Below, in pieces: positions 51,796 to 61,665 of a DNA stretch of 64,000 nucleotides (positions are counted from its first letter, which is position 1; the number at the start of each line of letters is the position of its first letter). The DNA lies in the NCBI GenBank assembly GCA_040757065.1, contig JBFLXR010000002.1:62001-126000 (forward strand), written 5' to 3'. The notes beneath the pieces are model-generated. The model was not told where the DNA came from. It made no database searches and saw nothing but the letters and a program-made list of their open reading frames with translations. Position numbers and translations under genes: made by a program. Source of the DNA: JBFLXR01 sp040757065. GTDB taxonomy: Bacteria > Pseudomonadota > Gammaproteobacteria > Burkholderiales > Gallionellaceae.

Positions 51796-54615
51796 ATGGA
51801 ACAGATTAAGATTCGCGGCGCACGCACGCACAACCTGAAAAACCTCGATCTAGACTTACCGCGCAATCAACTCGTGGTAATTACCGGCCTATCCGGCTCC
51901 GGCAAATCCTCGCTGGCGTTCGATACGCTGTACGCCGAAGGCCAGCGGCGCTATGTCGAATCGCTCTCCGCGTATGCGCGCCAATTCTTACAGTTGATGG
52001 AAAAACCGGATGTCGATCTGATCGAGGGCTTGTCGCCCGCCATCGCCATCGAACAAAAAGCCACCAGCCACAATCCGCGCTCGACTGTGGGCACGGTCAC
52101 GGAAATCCACGATTATTTGCGCCTGCTGTTCGCCCGCGCCGGCGATCCGTATTGCCCCGATCACGACTTGGTGCTGCAAGCGCAAAGCGTCGGCCAGATG
52201 GTAGATCATGTGTTGCAATTGCCGGAAGGTACGCGCGTGATGATCCTCTCGCCGCTGGTGGTCGAACGCAAAGGCGAGCAGCTCGACCTGTTCGACGAAC
52301 TACGCGCACAGGGGTTTGTGCGCTTGCGCGTCAACGGCACCGTCTATGAAATGGACAATCTGCCGAAGCTGAATAAAAATCAGAAACACACTGTCGAAAT
52401 CGTGGTCGACCGACTAAAGGTCAATGCCGAATCTAAACAGCGCTTGGCCGAATCCTTCGAAACCGCGTTGCGTCATGCCGAAGGCCGTGCGCTGGCAGTC
52501 GAAATGGACAGCGGCAAGGAACATTTATTCTCTGCGAAATTCGCCTGCCCGATTTGCAACTACGCGCTACCCGAACTGGAACCGCGCCTGTTCTCCTTCA
52601 ACAATCCGATGGGGGCTTGCCCGAAGTGCGACGGTCTCGGCAACATCAGCTTTTTCGACCCTAAGCGCATTGTCGCCTTCCCGCAGCTCTCGCTCAGCTC
52701 CGGCGCGATCAAAGGCTGGGATCGCCGCAATCAGTTTTATTACCAAATGCTGGCAAGTCTGGCGCGTCATTACGATTTCGATCTGGAGCGTCCCTTCGAA
52801 AGTCTGCCGGACACTATTCAGCAAACTATTCTGTACGGCAGCGGCCGCGAAGAAATTCCGTTCCAGTATCTGAACGAGCGCGGCAAACCAGTTTTGCGCG
52901 AGCACGCTTTCGAAGGCATCGTGCATAATCTGGAACGCCGCTACAAAGAAACCGAATCGCCCACCGTGCGTGAGGAATTGGCGAAGTTCCTCAACACCTG
53001 CCCCTGCCCGGAGTGCAAGGGCACACGCTTGCGCAAAGAGGCACGTAATGTACGCGTAGCCGATAAAACACTGCATGAAATCAGCGGGATGGCATTGCGT
53101 CAAACGCTCGCTTTCTTCCAGAGCCTGACACTTACCGGCCAGAAACAAGCCATTGCGGAGAAAATCGTGCTGGAAATCAGCAGCCGCCTCGGCTTCCTGA
53201 ATAACGTCGGGTTGGACTACCTCTCGCTGGAGCGTTCTGCCGATACCTTGTCCGGCGGCGAGGCACAGCGCATCCGGCTGGCTTCGCAAATCGGCTCCGG
53301 TCTGACAGGTGTCATGTATGTACTGGACGAGCCGTCTATCGGCCTGCACCAGCGCGACAACGATCGCCTGCTGGAAACGCTTAAGCGCCTGCGCGACATG
53401 GGTAACAGTGTCATCGTAGTCGAACACGACGAGGATGCTATCAGCGCCGCCGATTATGTGGTGGACATGGGTCCCGGTGCGGGCGTGCATGGTGGCACGG
53501 TAGTCGCACAAGGTTCCCCGGCAGAAATCCGTGCCGATGCCGACTCGCTAACTGGAGCCTACCTGTCCGGCCGGTTGCGCATCGAAGTTCCCACAGATAC
53601 CCGCCAGCCCGATCCTGAACGTAAACTCATCATACGCGGCGCGTGCGGCAATAACCTGAAGGACGTGACACTCGATTTACCGGTCGGCTTGCTCACGTGC
53701 ATCGCTGGCGTCTCCGGCTCCGGCAAATCGACCCTCATCAACGACACGCTATACCACGCCGTAGCCAAGCACCTTTATGGCAGCAGCGCCGAGCCCGCGC
53801 CGTATGCCGAAATCGCCGGGCTGGAATTTTTCGATAAGGTTATCAATGTCGATCAGTCGCCGATCGGCCGCACACCGCGCTCGAACCCGGCCACCTACAC
53901 CGGGCTGTTTACCCCGATCCGCGACTTATTCGCCGGGGTGCCGACTGCGCGCGAACGCGGCTACGGTCCCGGACGCTTCTCGTTCAACGTCAAAGGCGGA
54001 CGCTGCGAATCCTGTCAGGGCGATGGCGTCATTAAGGTCGAAATGCACTTTTTGCCGGACGTGTATGTGCCCTGCGATGTCTGCCATGGCATGCGCTACA
54101 ACCGCGAAACATTGGAGGTGCAATACAAGGGCAAGAACATTCACCAGATTCTCGATATGACAGTGGAACAAGCGCACGAATTTTTCGCGCCGGTTCCGGT
54201 GATCGCGCGCAAGCTGCAAACGCTGCTCGACGTCGGTCTGGGTTACATTCGTCTCGGACAGAGCGCCACCACGCTTTCCGGCGGCGAAGCGCAACGCGTC
54301 AAACTCTCGCTAGAGCTTTCCAAACGCGATACCGGACGCACGCTGTACATTCTGGACGAACCGACGACCGGTTTGCATTTCCACGACATCGCACTGCTGC
54401 TTAAGGTGATTCACAAGCTGCGCGACCAAGGCAATACCGTCGTAGTGATCGAACACAACCTAGACGTCATCAAAACGGCCGATTGGGTCGTTGACCTCGG
54501 CCCGGAAGGCGGCGAGGGCGGCGGACGTATCGTTGCGCAAGGTCGTCCGCGCGACATTGCGGACGACCCGGCCAGCGTAACTGGCAAATACCTGAAGCCG
54601 TTATTGAGCAGGTAG
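51796..54615 (+). CDS. uvrA: Excinuclease ABC subunit A
   Basis: 939 residues from ATG 51796 (MEQIKIRGARTHNLKN is the usual start). Two ABC modules: Walker A GLSGSGKSSLAFD and GVSGSGKSTL, signatures LSGGEAQRIRLA and LSGGEAQRVKLS. The zinc motifs CPICNYALP and CPKCDG are present in the first half, and CESCQGDG with CDVCHG in the second. Damage recognition in nucleotide excision repair. I saw no clear LexA box in the short promoter region. Confidence 0.97.
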   Translation: MEQIKIRGARTHNLKNLDLDLPRNQLVVITGLSGSGKSSLAFDTLYAEGQRRYVESLSAYARQFLQLMEKPDVDLIEGLSPAIAIEQKATSHNPRSTVGTVTEIHDYLRLLFARAGDPYCPDHDLVLQAQSVGQMVDHVLQLPEGTRVMILSPLVVERKGEQLDLFDELRAQGFVRLRVNGTVYEMDNLPKLNKNQKHTVEIVVDRLKVNAESKQRLAESFETALRHAEGRALAVEMDSGKEHLFSAKFACPICNYALPELEPRLFSFNNPMGACPKCDGLGNISFFDPKRIVAFPQLSLSSGAIKGWDRRNQFYYQMLASLARHYDFDLERPFESLPDTIQQTILYGSGREEIPFQYLNERGKPVLREHAFEGIVHNLERRYKETESPTVREELAKFLNTCPCPECKGTRLRKEARNVRVADKTLHEISGMALRQTLAFFQSLTLTGQKQAIAEKIVLEISSRLGFLNNVGLDYLSLERSADTLSGGEAQRIRLASQIGSGLTGVMYVLDEPSIGLHQRDNDRLLETLKRLRDMGNSVIVVEHDEDAISAADYVVDMGPGAGVHGGTVVAQGSPAEIRADADSLTGAYLSGRLRIEVPTDTRQPDPERKLIIRGACGNNLKDVTLDLPVGLLTCIAGVSGSGKSTLINDTLYHAVAKHLYGSSAEPAPYAEIAGLEFFDKVINVDQSPIGRTPRSNPATYTGLFTPIRDLFAGVPTARERGYGPGRFSFNVKGGRCESCQGDGVIKVEMHFLPDVYVPCDVCHGMRYNRETLEVQYKGKNIHQILDMTVEQAHEFFAPVPVIARKLQTLLDVGLGYIRLGQSATTLSGGEAQRVKLSLELSKRDTGRTLYILDEPTTGLHFHDIALLLKVIHKLRDQGNTVVVIEHNLDVIKTADWVVDLGPEGGEGGGRIVAQGRPRDIADDPASVTGKYLKPLLSR

Positions 54616-54635
54616 TCTGCTGCGGAGAATTCAAC

Positions 54636-55901
54636 ATGCATTCAGATTCTCCGCAAGAACTCCTGATCGGGTCTTTCCGCGCTGCTCTCGCTGCAGCCAG
54701 TCCCCAGCGCGTTGTGCCGCCGCACTTGCCTAGAGCGCGCACGGGCCGCACGTTGGTTGTCGGCGCAGACAAAGCCGCAGCAGCCATGTCGCAAGCGGTA
54801 GAAGCGCACTATCCTGCACCGGTATCGGGCGTTGTAGTCACCCGCTACGGCTATGGATTACCTACCCGACAGATCGAAGTCATTGAGGCTGGACATCCCT
54901 TGCCGGACGCCAACGGGCAGCAGGCCGCCCAACGCATATTGGATACTGCTCGCCAACTTACCCCCGACGACCTGCTACTTGTCTTGCTTTCCGGCGGTGG
55001 ATCGAGCCTGCTGAATCTACCGTGCGCAGGTTTATCTCTACCCGACATACAAGCAGTCACCCATGACTTACTGCGCTGCGGTGCCCGCATTGAGGAAATC
55101 AACAGTGTACGCAAGCACCTTTCCGCCATTCAGGGCGGCCAGCTAGCTGTTTCCACATCGGCACAGGTGCATGCACTCATCATTTCCGACGTGACAGGGG
55201 ACAATCCGACGCATATTGCTTCCGGCCCCTGTTCTGCCGACCCAACCACTTATTGTGATGCGATCAAAGTATTGAAGCAGTACAGCATCGACCCACCCAA
55301 ATCGATACTCGACCACCTGCATAGCGGAGTTGCAGGAGAAATAGCGGAAACGCCCAAACCGGGTGACCCGCGACTCATACATACAGACAATCGCATCGTT
55401 GCCAGCGGAGCGCAAATGCTTGAAGCCGCCGCAGCCTATTTTAGCGCGCACGGCTACACGCCAATCAACCTCGGCGACTGCGTCACAGGCGAAGCGCGTC
55501 TGGTCGCCCAGTCACATGCTGAACTTGTACGTCGGGCGTATGCCGAAGGCAATCGCAACATAGTCTATATTTCCGGCGGGGAAACGTCCGTTACCTTACG
55601 TGGGAACGGCAAAGGCGGGCGAAATAGCGAGTACTTGCTTGCGCTTAGCGCCCTGCTGACTGAATACCCCAATATATCGGCACTGGCTTGCGATACCGAT
55701 GGCATCGACGGCAGCGAACACAATGCCGGTGCGTTTTTCACGCCGGAACTGCAAATGCGCGCCAGCACAGCCCGCTTAAATGCACAACATTACCTGAACA
55801 ACAACGACAGTTTTAGCTACTTCGAGGCACTCGACAGTCTGGTCGTGACGGGGCCGACGCACACCAATGTGAATGATTACCGTGTAATCTTGCTGCGATA
55901 G
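54636..55901 (+). CDS. Glycerate 2-kinase (TtuD/GckA type)
   Basis: 421 residues. VVGADKAAAAMSQAVE, EAGHPLPDANGQQAAQRIL, LVLLSGGGSSLLNLPCAGLS, INSVRKHLSAIQGGQLA, SDVTGDNPTHIASGPC and, late, YISGGETSVTLRGNGKGGRN (MOFRL domain) identify the family. Phosphorylates D-glycerate in glyoxylate or serine-cycle metabolism. Begins 20 bp after uvrA. Confidence 0.93.
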   Translation: MHSDSPQELLIGSFRAALAAASPQRVVPPHLPRARTGRTLVVGADKAAAAMSQAVEAHYPAPVSGVVVTRYGYGLPTRQIEVIEAGHPLPDANGQQAAQRILDTARQLTPDDLLLVLLSGGGSSLLNLPCAGLSLPDIQAVTHDLLRCGARIEEINSVRKHLSAIQGGQLAVSTSAQVHALIISDVTGDNPTHIASGPCSADPTTYCDAIKVLKQYSIDPPKSILDHLHSGVAGEIAETPKPGDPRLIHTDNRIVASGAQMLEAAAAYFSAHGYTPINLGDCVTGEARLVAQSHAELVRRAYAEGNRNIVYISGGETSVTLRGNGKGGRNSEYLLALSALLTEYPNISALACDTDGIDGSEHNAGAFFTPELQMRASTARLNAQHYLNNNDSFSYFEALDSLVVTGPTHTNVNDYRVILLR

Positions 55902-55994
55902 CTTTACGAATTTTATTTATTCGGATTAGAATGGGCGTTGTAGTAAAACAAAAACAACGATCCGTTCACTTACTCTGCCCGCAGGAGAAACAAG

Positions 55995-56414
55995 ATGAAA
56001 CTCACACTACCTCGCTTTGGTTCGCAAGAAATCTCGGTTGATCCGCAATCTGTTGTCGTTTTCCCCGGCGGCATCCCCGGCTTCGAACAATGCACCCGTT
56101 TCGCCTTGTTGCACGAGGGCGACAATCCGTGCATTTACTGGCTGCAATCTTTGGACGACGCAAACGTTGTTTTCTCGCTGGCCGATCCTGACCAACTGAA
56201 CATCGACTATGAAGTAACCCTCTCCGAGGCCGAACAAAAAGCCCTGCAAGTCGGCGACGGGGATGAATTGTCGCTTGCTGTGATTCTTTCAAAAGCAGAT
56301 GGCTCCGGCAACACGCAAGTACACATGAAGTGCCCCATCATCATCAATGCCACCAAGCGTGTTGGCATTCAAAAAGCGCTGCGCGACGCAGGTCTGGCGA
56401 TACGCGGGAACTAA
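55995..56414 (+). CDS. fliW: Flagellar assembly factor FliW
   Basis: 139 residues: FGSQEISVDPQSVVVFPGGI, PGFEQCTRFALL, WLQSLDDANVVFSLADP, CPIIINATKRVGIQKAL. FliW binds flagellin and, in other bacteria, also the regulator CsrA. No csrA or other flagellar gene next to it here; flaG is at the other side of the window. Strong RBS (AGGAG) upstream. Confidence 0.93.
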   Translation: MKLTLPRFGSQEISVDPQSVVVFPGGIPGFEQCTRFALLHEGDNPCIYWLQSLDDANVVFSLADPDQLNIDYEVTLSEAEQKALQVGDGDELSLAVILSKADGSGNTQVHMKCPIIINATKRVGIQKALRDAGLAIRGN

Positions 56415-56433
56415 ATTTCTCCAGACGGAAAGC

Positions 56434-56461
56434 AAAAAAGCCGGTTTTCACCGGCTTTTTT
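56434..56461. terminator. Bidirectional terminator between fliW and rplQ
   Basis: AAAAAAGCCGGT-TTTC-ACCGGCTTTTTT. Ends fliW on the plus strand and the ribosomal operon on the minus strand. Confidence 0.93.
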
Positions 56462-56481
56462 GTTGTCCTGCAACCTGCGAA

Positions 56482-56874
56482 TTACTCGCCTGCCACTTCC
56501 ACCGCTTCTGCAGTTTCCGGACGATCCAGCAGCTCGACCAACGCCATCGGCGCATTGTCGCCCTGACGGAAACCGAACTTCAGAATGCGCAGATAACCGC
56601 CATTGCGATTGGCATAACGCGGGCCCAATTCGTCGAACAGCTTGACCACCATTTCGCGGTCGCGCAGACGGGAAAAAGCCAGACGACGATTTGCCAGACT
56701 GGGGTTCTTGCCCAAAGTCAAAATGGGTTCTGCCACGCGGCGCAGTTCCTTAGCCTTCGGCAACGTCGTCTTGATGACTTCGTGGCGCAGCAGGGAAACA
56801 GTCATGTTGCGCAACATCGCCAGACGGTGGCTGCTGGTGCGGTTAAGTTTTCTCAGACCTAAACGGTGACGCAT
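56482..56874 (-). CDS. rplQ: 50S ribosomal protein L17
   Basis: 130 residues: MRHRLGLRKLNRTSSHRLAM, LRRVAEPILTLGK. The last gene of the spc/alpha cluster. The C-terminus (EAVEVAGE) is acidic. 12 bp after rpoA. Confidence 0.98.
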   Translation of the reverse strand: MRHRLGLRKLNRTSSHRLAMLRNMTVSLLRHEVIKTTLPKAKELRRVAEPILTLGKNPSLANRRLAFSRLRDREMVVKLFDELGPRYANRNGGYLRILKFGFRQGDNAPMALVELLDRPETAEAVEVAGE

Positions 56875-56886
56875 GATTATCCTCTC

Positions 56887-57858
56887 TTACTTCTCAACAG
56901 CAGCAGGCCAGTTTTCCAGCTTCATGCCCAGCGAAAGGCCATGCTCTGCGAGAACCTGCTTGATTTCGTTCAGCGACTTGCGGCCCAAATTCGGGGTACG
57001 CAGCAAATCGGTTTCAGTGTACTGAATCAGGTCGCCAATGTAATGAATGCTTTGTGCCTTCAGACAGTTGGACGAACGCGGTGTCAGCTCCAAATCATCG
57101 ACCGGGCGCAGCAGCAACGGATCGACCTTAGGCGCTTGCGGCTTTTCAACCGGAGCCGGGGTGCCTTCCAGCGCTGCAAACACAGCAAATTGCTCCACCA
57201 GAATGCGTGCAGCATAACGAATCGCTTCTTCTGCATCGATCGCACCGTTGGTTTCGATATCGATCACCAGCTTATCCAAATCGGTACGCTGCTCAACGCG
57301 TGCGCTCTCCACGGCATAACTCACGCGGCATACCGGGCTGAACGAAGCATCCAGAGCGATATGCCCAACAGCGCGGGTTTCACCCGGAGCCTGACGGGAA
57401 ATGGCGGAAACATAGCCGCGACCTTGCTCGACCTTGATTTCCATGTCCAGCTTGCCACCCGCAGTCAGGTGTGCGATTACGTGGGCAGGATTAATCACTT
57501 CCACATCTGCGCTTTGTGCAATATCGCCAGCGGTTACCACGCCTTCGCCTTCTTTCTTCAGGGTCAGCACGGCTTCGCGCGCATTGTGCAGCTTCAGCAC
57601 AATACCCTTCAGGTTCAGCAGAATGTCGACCATGTCTTCCTGCACGCCATCCAGCGTGGAGTACTCGTGCAGCACGTTCGCAATCTTGACTTCGGTCGGT
57701 GCGAACCCCGGCATGGAAGAAAGCAGGATACGGCGCAGTGCATTGCCCAGCGTGTGTCCGTAGCCACGTTCAAAGGGTTCCATCACCACCTTAGCTTTGG
57801 TGGCAGAAACTCTTTGCACATCGATAATGCGTGGCTTCAGAAGTTCATTGTTTTGCAT
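56887..57858 (-). CDS. rpoA: RNA polymerase alpha subunit
   Basis: 323 residues. N-terminal dimerisation domain (MEPFERGYGHTLGNALRRIL), central beta part, and C-terminal helix-hairpin domain (VDDLELTPRSSNCLKAQSIH, LLRTPNLGRKSLNEIKQVL), which binds UP elements and activators. All conserved residues are present. Confidence 0.98.
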   Translation of the reverse strand: MQNNELLKPRIIDVQRVSATKAKVVMEPFERGYGHTLGNALRRILLSSMPGFAPTEVKIANVLHEYSTLDGVQEDMVDILLNLKGIVLKLHNAREAVLTLKKEGEGVVTAGDIAQSADVEVINPAHVIAHLTAGGKLDMEIKVEQGRGYVSAISRQAPGETRAVGHIALDASFSPVCRVSYAVESARVEQRTDLDKLVIDIETNGAIDAEEAIRYAARILVEQFAVFAALEGTPAPVEKPQAPKVDPLLLRPVDDLELTPRSSNCLKAQSIHYIGDLIQYTETDLLRTPNLGRKSLNEIKQVLAEHGLSLGMKLENWPAAVEK

Positions 57859-57875
57859 ATCCTACTCCGCGTGGA

Positions 57876-58505
57876 TTACTTGGAATACAACTCAACAACG
57901 AGATGCTCGTTAATCGTTGCAGGCAATTCAGAACGTTGCGGCTTGGCTTTGAAGGTACCCTTCATCGCCTTGGCATCGACATCCAGCCATTCCGGGAAAC
58001 CGCGCTGCTCGGCAGCCTGAATCGCAGACTTAACACGCAGATGCGCTTTTGCCTTGTCGGCCACTTCCACCACGTCGCCAGCGCGCACTTGGTAGGAAGG
58101 AATATTCACGCGCTTGCCGTTAACCATCACGCCGTTGTGACGCACAACTTGGCGCGCTTCAGAACGGGAAGCACCGAAGCCCATACGGAAAGCCACGTTA
58201 TCAAGACGGGATTCCAGCAATTGCAACAAGCTTTCGCCGGTAATGCCATGCTCGTTTTCCGCACGCTGATAAGTCAGACGGAACTGTTTTTCCAGCACGC
58301 CGTATACGCGGCGCAGCTTTTGCTTTTCACGCAACTGACCGGCATAGTCGGACAGGCGTTGGTTTTTCTTCTGGCCGTGTTGTCCGGGCGGATAAGCGCG
58401 GCGTTCAACCGAACACTTATCGGTGAAACACTTTTCACCCTTCAAAAACAGTTTTTCGCCTTCGCGGCGGCACTGACGGCACTTTGCATCAAGATTTCTA
58501 GCCAA
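57876..58505 (-). CDS. rpsD: 30S ribosomal protein S4
   Basis: 209 residues: ARNLDAKCRQCRREGEKLFL, GQHGQKKNQRLSDYAGQLRE, RLDNVAFRMGFGASRSEARQ (S4 RNA-binding motif). In E. coli S4 is the autoregulator of the alpha operon, so it may act likewise here. Cys9 and Cys12 are of the zinc-type N-terminus, but the full zinc set is incomplete. Confidence 0.98.
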   Translation of the reverse strand: MARNLDAKCRQCRREGEKLFLKGEKCFTDKCSVERRAYPPGQHGQKKNQRLSDYAGQLREKQKLRRVYGVLEKQFRLTYQRAENEHGITGESLLQLLESRLDNVAFRMGFGASRSEARQVVRHNGVMVNGKRVNIPSYQVRAGDVVEVADKAKAHLRVKSAIQAAEQRGFPEWLDVDAKAMKGTFKAKPQRSELPATINEHLVVELYSK

Positions 58506-58522
58506 GGTCGGTCTCCCAAAAA

Positions 58523-58912
58523 TTAGATACGGCGCTTTTTCGGCGGACGGCAGCCGTTATGCGGAATCGGCGTAATGTCAGAAATGCTGGTGATCTTGAA
58601 ACCCACCGCATTCAGCGCACGCACTGCGGACTCGCGACCAGGACCGGGGCCCTTAATGCGCACTTCCAGATTCTTCACGCCGTATTCCTGAGCAGCTTTG
58701 CCAGCCATTTCGGCTGCCACCTGTGCCGCAAACGGCGTGCTCTTACGGGAGCCCTTAAAGCCGTTGCCGCCACTGGTGGACCAGGACAGTGCATTACCCT
58801 GACGATCAGTAATCGTCACGATTGTGTTGTTAAAAGAGGCGTGGACGTGAGCAATGCCCTCGGCAACGTTCTTTTTGACTTTCTTACGCACGCGCGTATT
58901 AGTCTTAGCCAT
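58523..58912 (-). CDS. rpsK: 30S ribosomal protein S11
   Basis: 129 residues: GIAHVHASFNNTIVTITDRQ, GPGPGRESAVRALN, DITPIPHNGCRPPKKRRI. Usual length and C-terminal end; start ATG with upstream RBS in the short gap after rpsM. Confidence 0.98.
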   Translation of the reverse strand: MAKTNTRVRKKVKKNVAEGIAHVHASFNNTIVTITDRQGNALSWSTSGGNGFKGSRKSTPFAAQVAAEMAGKAAQEYGVKNLEVRIKGPGPGRESAVRALNAVGFKITSISDITPIPHNGCRPPKKRRI

Positions 58913-58931
58913 GGTTCAATCCCCTGTAAAA

Positions 58932-59297
58932 TTACTTCTTGGCGCCAGCGATGGCCTTACGCGGGCCCTTGCGGGTACGCGCATTGGTGCGGGTACGCTG
59001 ACCGCGCACCGGCAACCCGCGGCGATGACGCAGGCCGCGGTAGCAACCCAAGTCCATCAGACGCTTGATATTCATGGTCACTTCACGGCGCAGGTCACCT
59101 TCAACCGTATACTTGCCGACCTCGTCACGCAGCTTATCCATTTCGGCATCGCTGAGATCCTTGATCTTGGCATTGTTGGCAATGCCGGTCGCGGCGCAAA
59201 TTTGCTGCGCGCGAGTACGGCCGACACCGTAAATCGCGGTCAGCGCGATTTCGGCATGTTGATGATTCGGAATATTTACACCTGCAATACGAGCCAT
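58932..59297 (-). CDS. rpsM: 30S ribosomal protein S13
   Basis: 121 residues: MARIAGVNIPNHQHAEIALT, GVGRTRAQQICAATGI, basic tail QRTRTNARTRKGPRKAIAGA. Typical of bacterial S13, which binds 16S head and contacts tRNA. Confidence 0.98.
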   Translation of the reverse strand: MARIAGVNIPNHQHAEIALTAIYGVGRTRAQQICAATGIANNAKIKDLSDAEMDKLRDEVGKYTVEGDLRREVTMNIKRLMDLGCYRGLRHRRGLPVRGQRTRTNARTRKGPRKAIAGAKK

Positions 59298-59358
59298 GCA
59301 GCTACCCTATCGTTCTAAAAAAACAAAAATTATACCATATCAGGCAATGGGAAACCCA

Positions 59359-59472
59359 TTAGCCCTGACGTTGCTTATGACGCGGATCGGTACAGATCAC
59401 GCGAACAATCCGGTTGCGCCGAATCACCTTACAGTTACGGCAAATCTTTTTTACGGATGCTTGTACTCTCAT
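59359..59472 (-). CDS. rpmJ: 50S ribosomal protein L36
   Basis: 37 residues: MRVQASVKKICRNCKVIRRN then RIVRVICTDPRHKQRQG. Three Cys and one His form the zinc-binding set of the zinc-type L36 (C+ form). It is between infA and rpsM, the standard position in this group. Confidence 0.95.
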   Translation of the reverse strand: MRVQASVKKICRNCKVIRRNRIVRVICTDPRHKQRQG

Positions 59473-59500
59473 TTCAGTCTCCTCAGTACCAATCTGTCGA

Positions 59501-59719
59501 TCATTTCGCGCGGAACACAATGCGCGCTTTGCTCAAATCGTAGGGTGTCAACTCCACGGTAACTTTATCGCCGGGCAAGATACGAATGTAGTGCATACGC
59601 ATTTTTCCGGAAATATGACCCAATACGATATGTCCATTTTCCAACTTTACGCGAAACGTCGCGTTCGGCAGAGATTCAACGATCTCGCCTTGCATCTGAA
59701 TTACATCTTCCTTTGCCAT
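59501..59719 (-). CDS. infA: Translation initiation factor IF-1
   Basis: 72 residues: MAKEDVIQMQGEIVESLPNA, HISGKMRMHYIRILPGDKV, YDLSKARIVFRAK. OB-fold protein of normal length. Its ATG overlaps the secY stop by one base (TGATG). Presence in the spc cluster is typical of betaproteobacteria. Confidence 0.97.
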   Translation of the reverse strand: MAKEDVIQMQGEIVESLPNATFRVKLENGHIVLGHISGKMRMHYIRILPGDKVTVELTPYDLSKARIVFRAK

Positions 59720-61032
59720 CAGCGTCCGAACCCACCTTTGAAATTCGCCTTCTTCAGCAGACTTTCATACTGATGCGTCATCAGGTAAGACTGCACCTGA
59801 GCCATGAAGTCCATGGTCACCACAACCAAAATCAGCAAGGAAGTTCCGCCAAAGTAAAACGGCACATTCCACTTCACCACCAGAAACTCTGGCAGCAGAC
59901 AAACCAGCGTGATATACACCGCACCGACCAAAGTCAGGCGCAACATAATCTTCTCGATATAGCGCGCTGTTTGTTCGCCGGGACGAATTCCCGGTAAAAA
60001 CGCACCGCTCTTCTTCAGGTTATCCGCTGTTTCTTTCGGGCTGAATACCAGCGCCGTGTAGAAAAAGCAGAAGAAGATAATCGCGGCTGCATACAGCAAC
60101 ACATAAATCGGCTGACCGGGCGACAGCTTTTCGCTGATGTCGCGCAGCCAAGTCATTCCCTGCCCCGCACCGAACCATCCAGCCAGCGTCGCCGGAAACA
60201 GGATAATACTCGACGCAAAGATCGGCGGAATCACACCTGCCATATTCAACTTCAGCGGCAGATGACTCGCTTGACCACCATACACCTTGTTGCCGACCTG
60301 ACGCTTAGCATAGTTCACCAAAATCTTGCGCTGCCCGCGTTCAACAAATACCACCAGTGCCGTAACCGCAAACGCACCGATCAGCAAGAACAGCACCAGC
60401 GGGATAGAGAAGGCACCAGTTCGCGCCAGCTCTAGCGTGCTGCCGATGGCGCTCGGCAAACCTGCTGCAATCCCCGCAAAGATAATCAGCGAAATACCGT
60501 TACCCAAACCACGCTCGGTAATCTGTTCACCCAGCCACATCAAGAACATGGTGCCGGTCACCAAGGTCACGACCGTGGTCAGATTAAACATCACACCGGG
60601 ATTCGGCACCAAGCCCGGCTGCGCTTGCAAAGCAACCGCAATACCGAATGCCTGGAAAATCGCCAACCCCAACGTACCGTAGCGCGTGTACTGCGTCATC
60701 TTACAGCGTCCGGCTTCGCCTTCTTTTTTCAGTTGCTCCAATTGCGGAACGGCAATTGCAGCCAGCTGCATAATGATCGAGGCCGAAATGTACGGCATGA
60801 TCCCGAGCGCGAAAATCGTAAAGCGCGACAAGGCGCCACCCGAGAACATGTTGAACATGCCCAAAATTCCGCCTTTTTGGCTCTTAAACAAATCAGCCAA
60901 AACCACCGGATCAATGCCCGGCACCGGAATATGAGCGCCGACGCGGTAAACCACCAGCGCACCCAACAGGAACCACAAGCGACGACCAAGATCGCCGTAC
61001 TTGTTATTTTGCCCCTTCGCAGCGATGCTCAC
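59719..61032 (-). CDS. secY: Preprotein translocase subunit SecY
   Basis: 437 residues, ten membrane helices. Conserved SecY blocks: IPVPGIDPVVLADLF, FALGIMPYISASIIMQLAA, EGEAGRCKMTQYTRYGTL, the plug region and KSGAFLPGIRPGEQTARYIE. Core of the SecYEG channel. Confidence 0.98.
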   Translation of the reverse strand: MSIAAKGQNNKYGDLGRRLWFLLGALVVYRVGAHIPVPGIDPVVLADLFKSQKGGILGMFNMFSGGALSRFTIFALGIMPYISASIIMQLAAIAVPQLEQLKKEGEAGRCKMTQYTRYGTLGLAIFQAFGIAVALQAQPGLVPNPGVMFNLTTVVTLVTGTMFLMWLGEQITERGLGNGISLIIFAGIAAGLPSAIGSTLELARTGAFSIPLVLFLLIGAFAVTALVVFVERGQRKILVNYAKRQVGNKVYGGQASHLPLKLNMAGVIPPIFASSIILFPATLAGWFGAGQGMTWLRDISEKLSPGQPIYVLLYAAAIIFFCFFYTALVFSPKETADNLKKSGAFLPGIRPGEQTARYIEKIMLRLTLVGAVYITLVCLLPEFLVVKWNVPFYFGGTSLLILVVVTMDFMAQVQSYLMTHQYESLLKKANFKGGFGR

Positions 61033-61041
61033 AGAGCGTCC

Positions 61042-61476
61042 TTACTCCGCAACGCTGCCGCCAGCGGCTTGCACTGCAGCCAGCGCACCCTTGGTGAGCA
61101 GCAGACCTTGCAACGTTACCGCACGGGACAACTCGCCGGATACGACCACCTTAGCAGCCAGCGCATTAGCAGGTACCACGCCCGCTTGCTTCAATGCCAG
61201 CAAATCGATTGCATCGACCGGCATTTTTTGCAGATCGGACAAACGCACAGTCGCTGTGTCATCACGTGTCAGCGACACGAAGCCACGCTTCGGCAGACGG
61301 CGCTGCAGCGGCATTTGACCGCCTTCGAAACCGACCTTATGAAAACCGCCGGAACGGGATTTTTGACCCTTGTGACCACGACCGGCAGTCTTACCCAGAC
61401 CAGAGCCGATACCGCGACCCACGCGACGCTTAGCGTGCTTGGAACCTTCACCAGGCTTAATTTGATTCAGTTGCAT
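61042..61476 (-). CDS. rplO: 50S ribosomal protein L15
   Basis: 144 residues: MQLNQIKPGEGSKHAKRRVG, RGHKGQKSRSGGFHKVGFEG, MPLQRRLPKRGF. Normal length and start; 9 bp upstream of secY. Confidence 0.98.
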   Translation of the reverse strand: MQLNQIKPGEGSKHAKRRVGRGIGSGLGKTAGRGHKGQKSRSGGFHKVGFEGGQMPLQRRLPKRGFVSLTRDDTATVRLSDLQKMPVDAIDLLALKQAGVVPANALAAKVVVSGELSRAVTLQGLLLTKGALAAVQAAGGSVAE

Positions 61477-61662
61477 TTACGCCTCGCACTTAACCAGGTA
61501 AAACACTTTGTTAATCATGCCGCGCACTGCCGGAGTATCTTCCACTTCTACAGTGTGATTCAGACGGCGCAGACCGAGGCCACGTACACAATCGCGGTGC
61601 GACTGCTTGGTACCGATTACGCTTTTGACCAGCGTCACTTTCAGCTTTTTGGTTTCGGCCAT
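61477..61662 (-). CDS. rpmD: 50S ribosomal protein L30
   Basis: 61 residues: KLKVTLVKSVIGTKQSHRDC, VRGLGLRRLNHTVEVED, TPAVRGMINKVFYLV. One base upstream of the next start; stop and start are adjacent. Confidence 0.97.
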   Translation of the reverse strand: MAETKKLKVTLVKSVIGTKQSHRDCVRGLGLRRLNHTVEVEDTPAVRGMINKVFYLVKCEA

Positions 61663-61665
61663 GAC

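Noticed and set aside
56866..58020. A 384-residue open frame on the plus strand
   Set aside because: Antisense to rpoA and part of rpsD; no motif or RBS.
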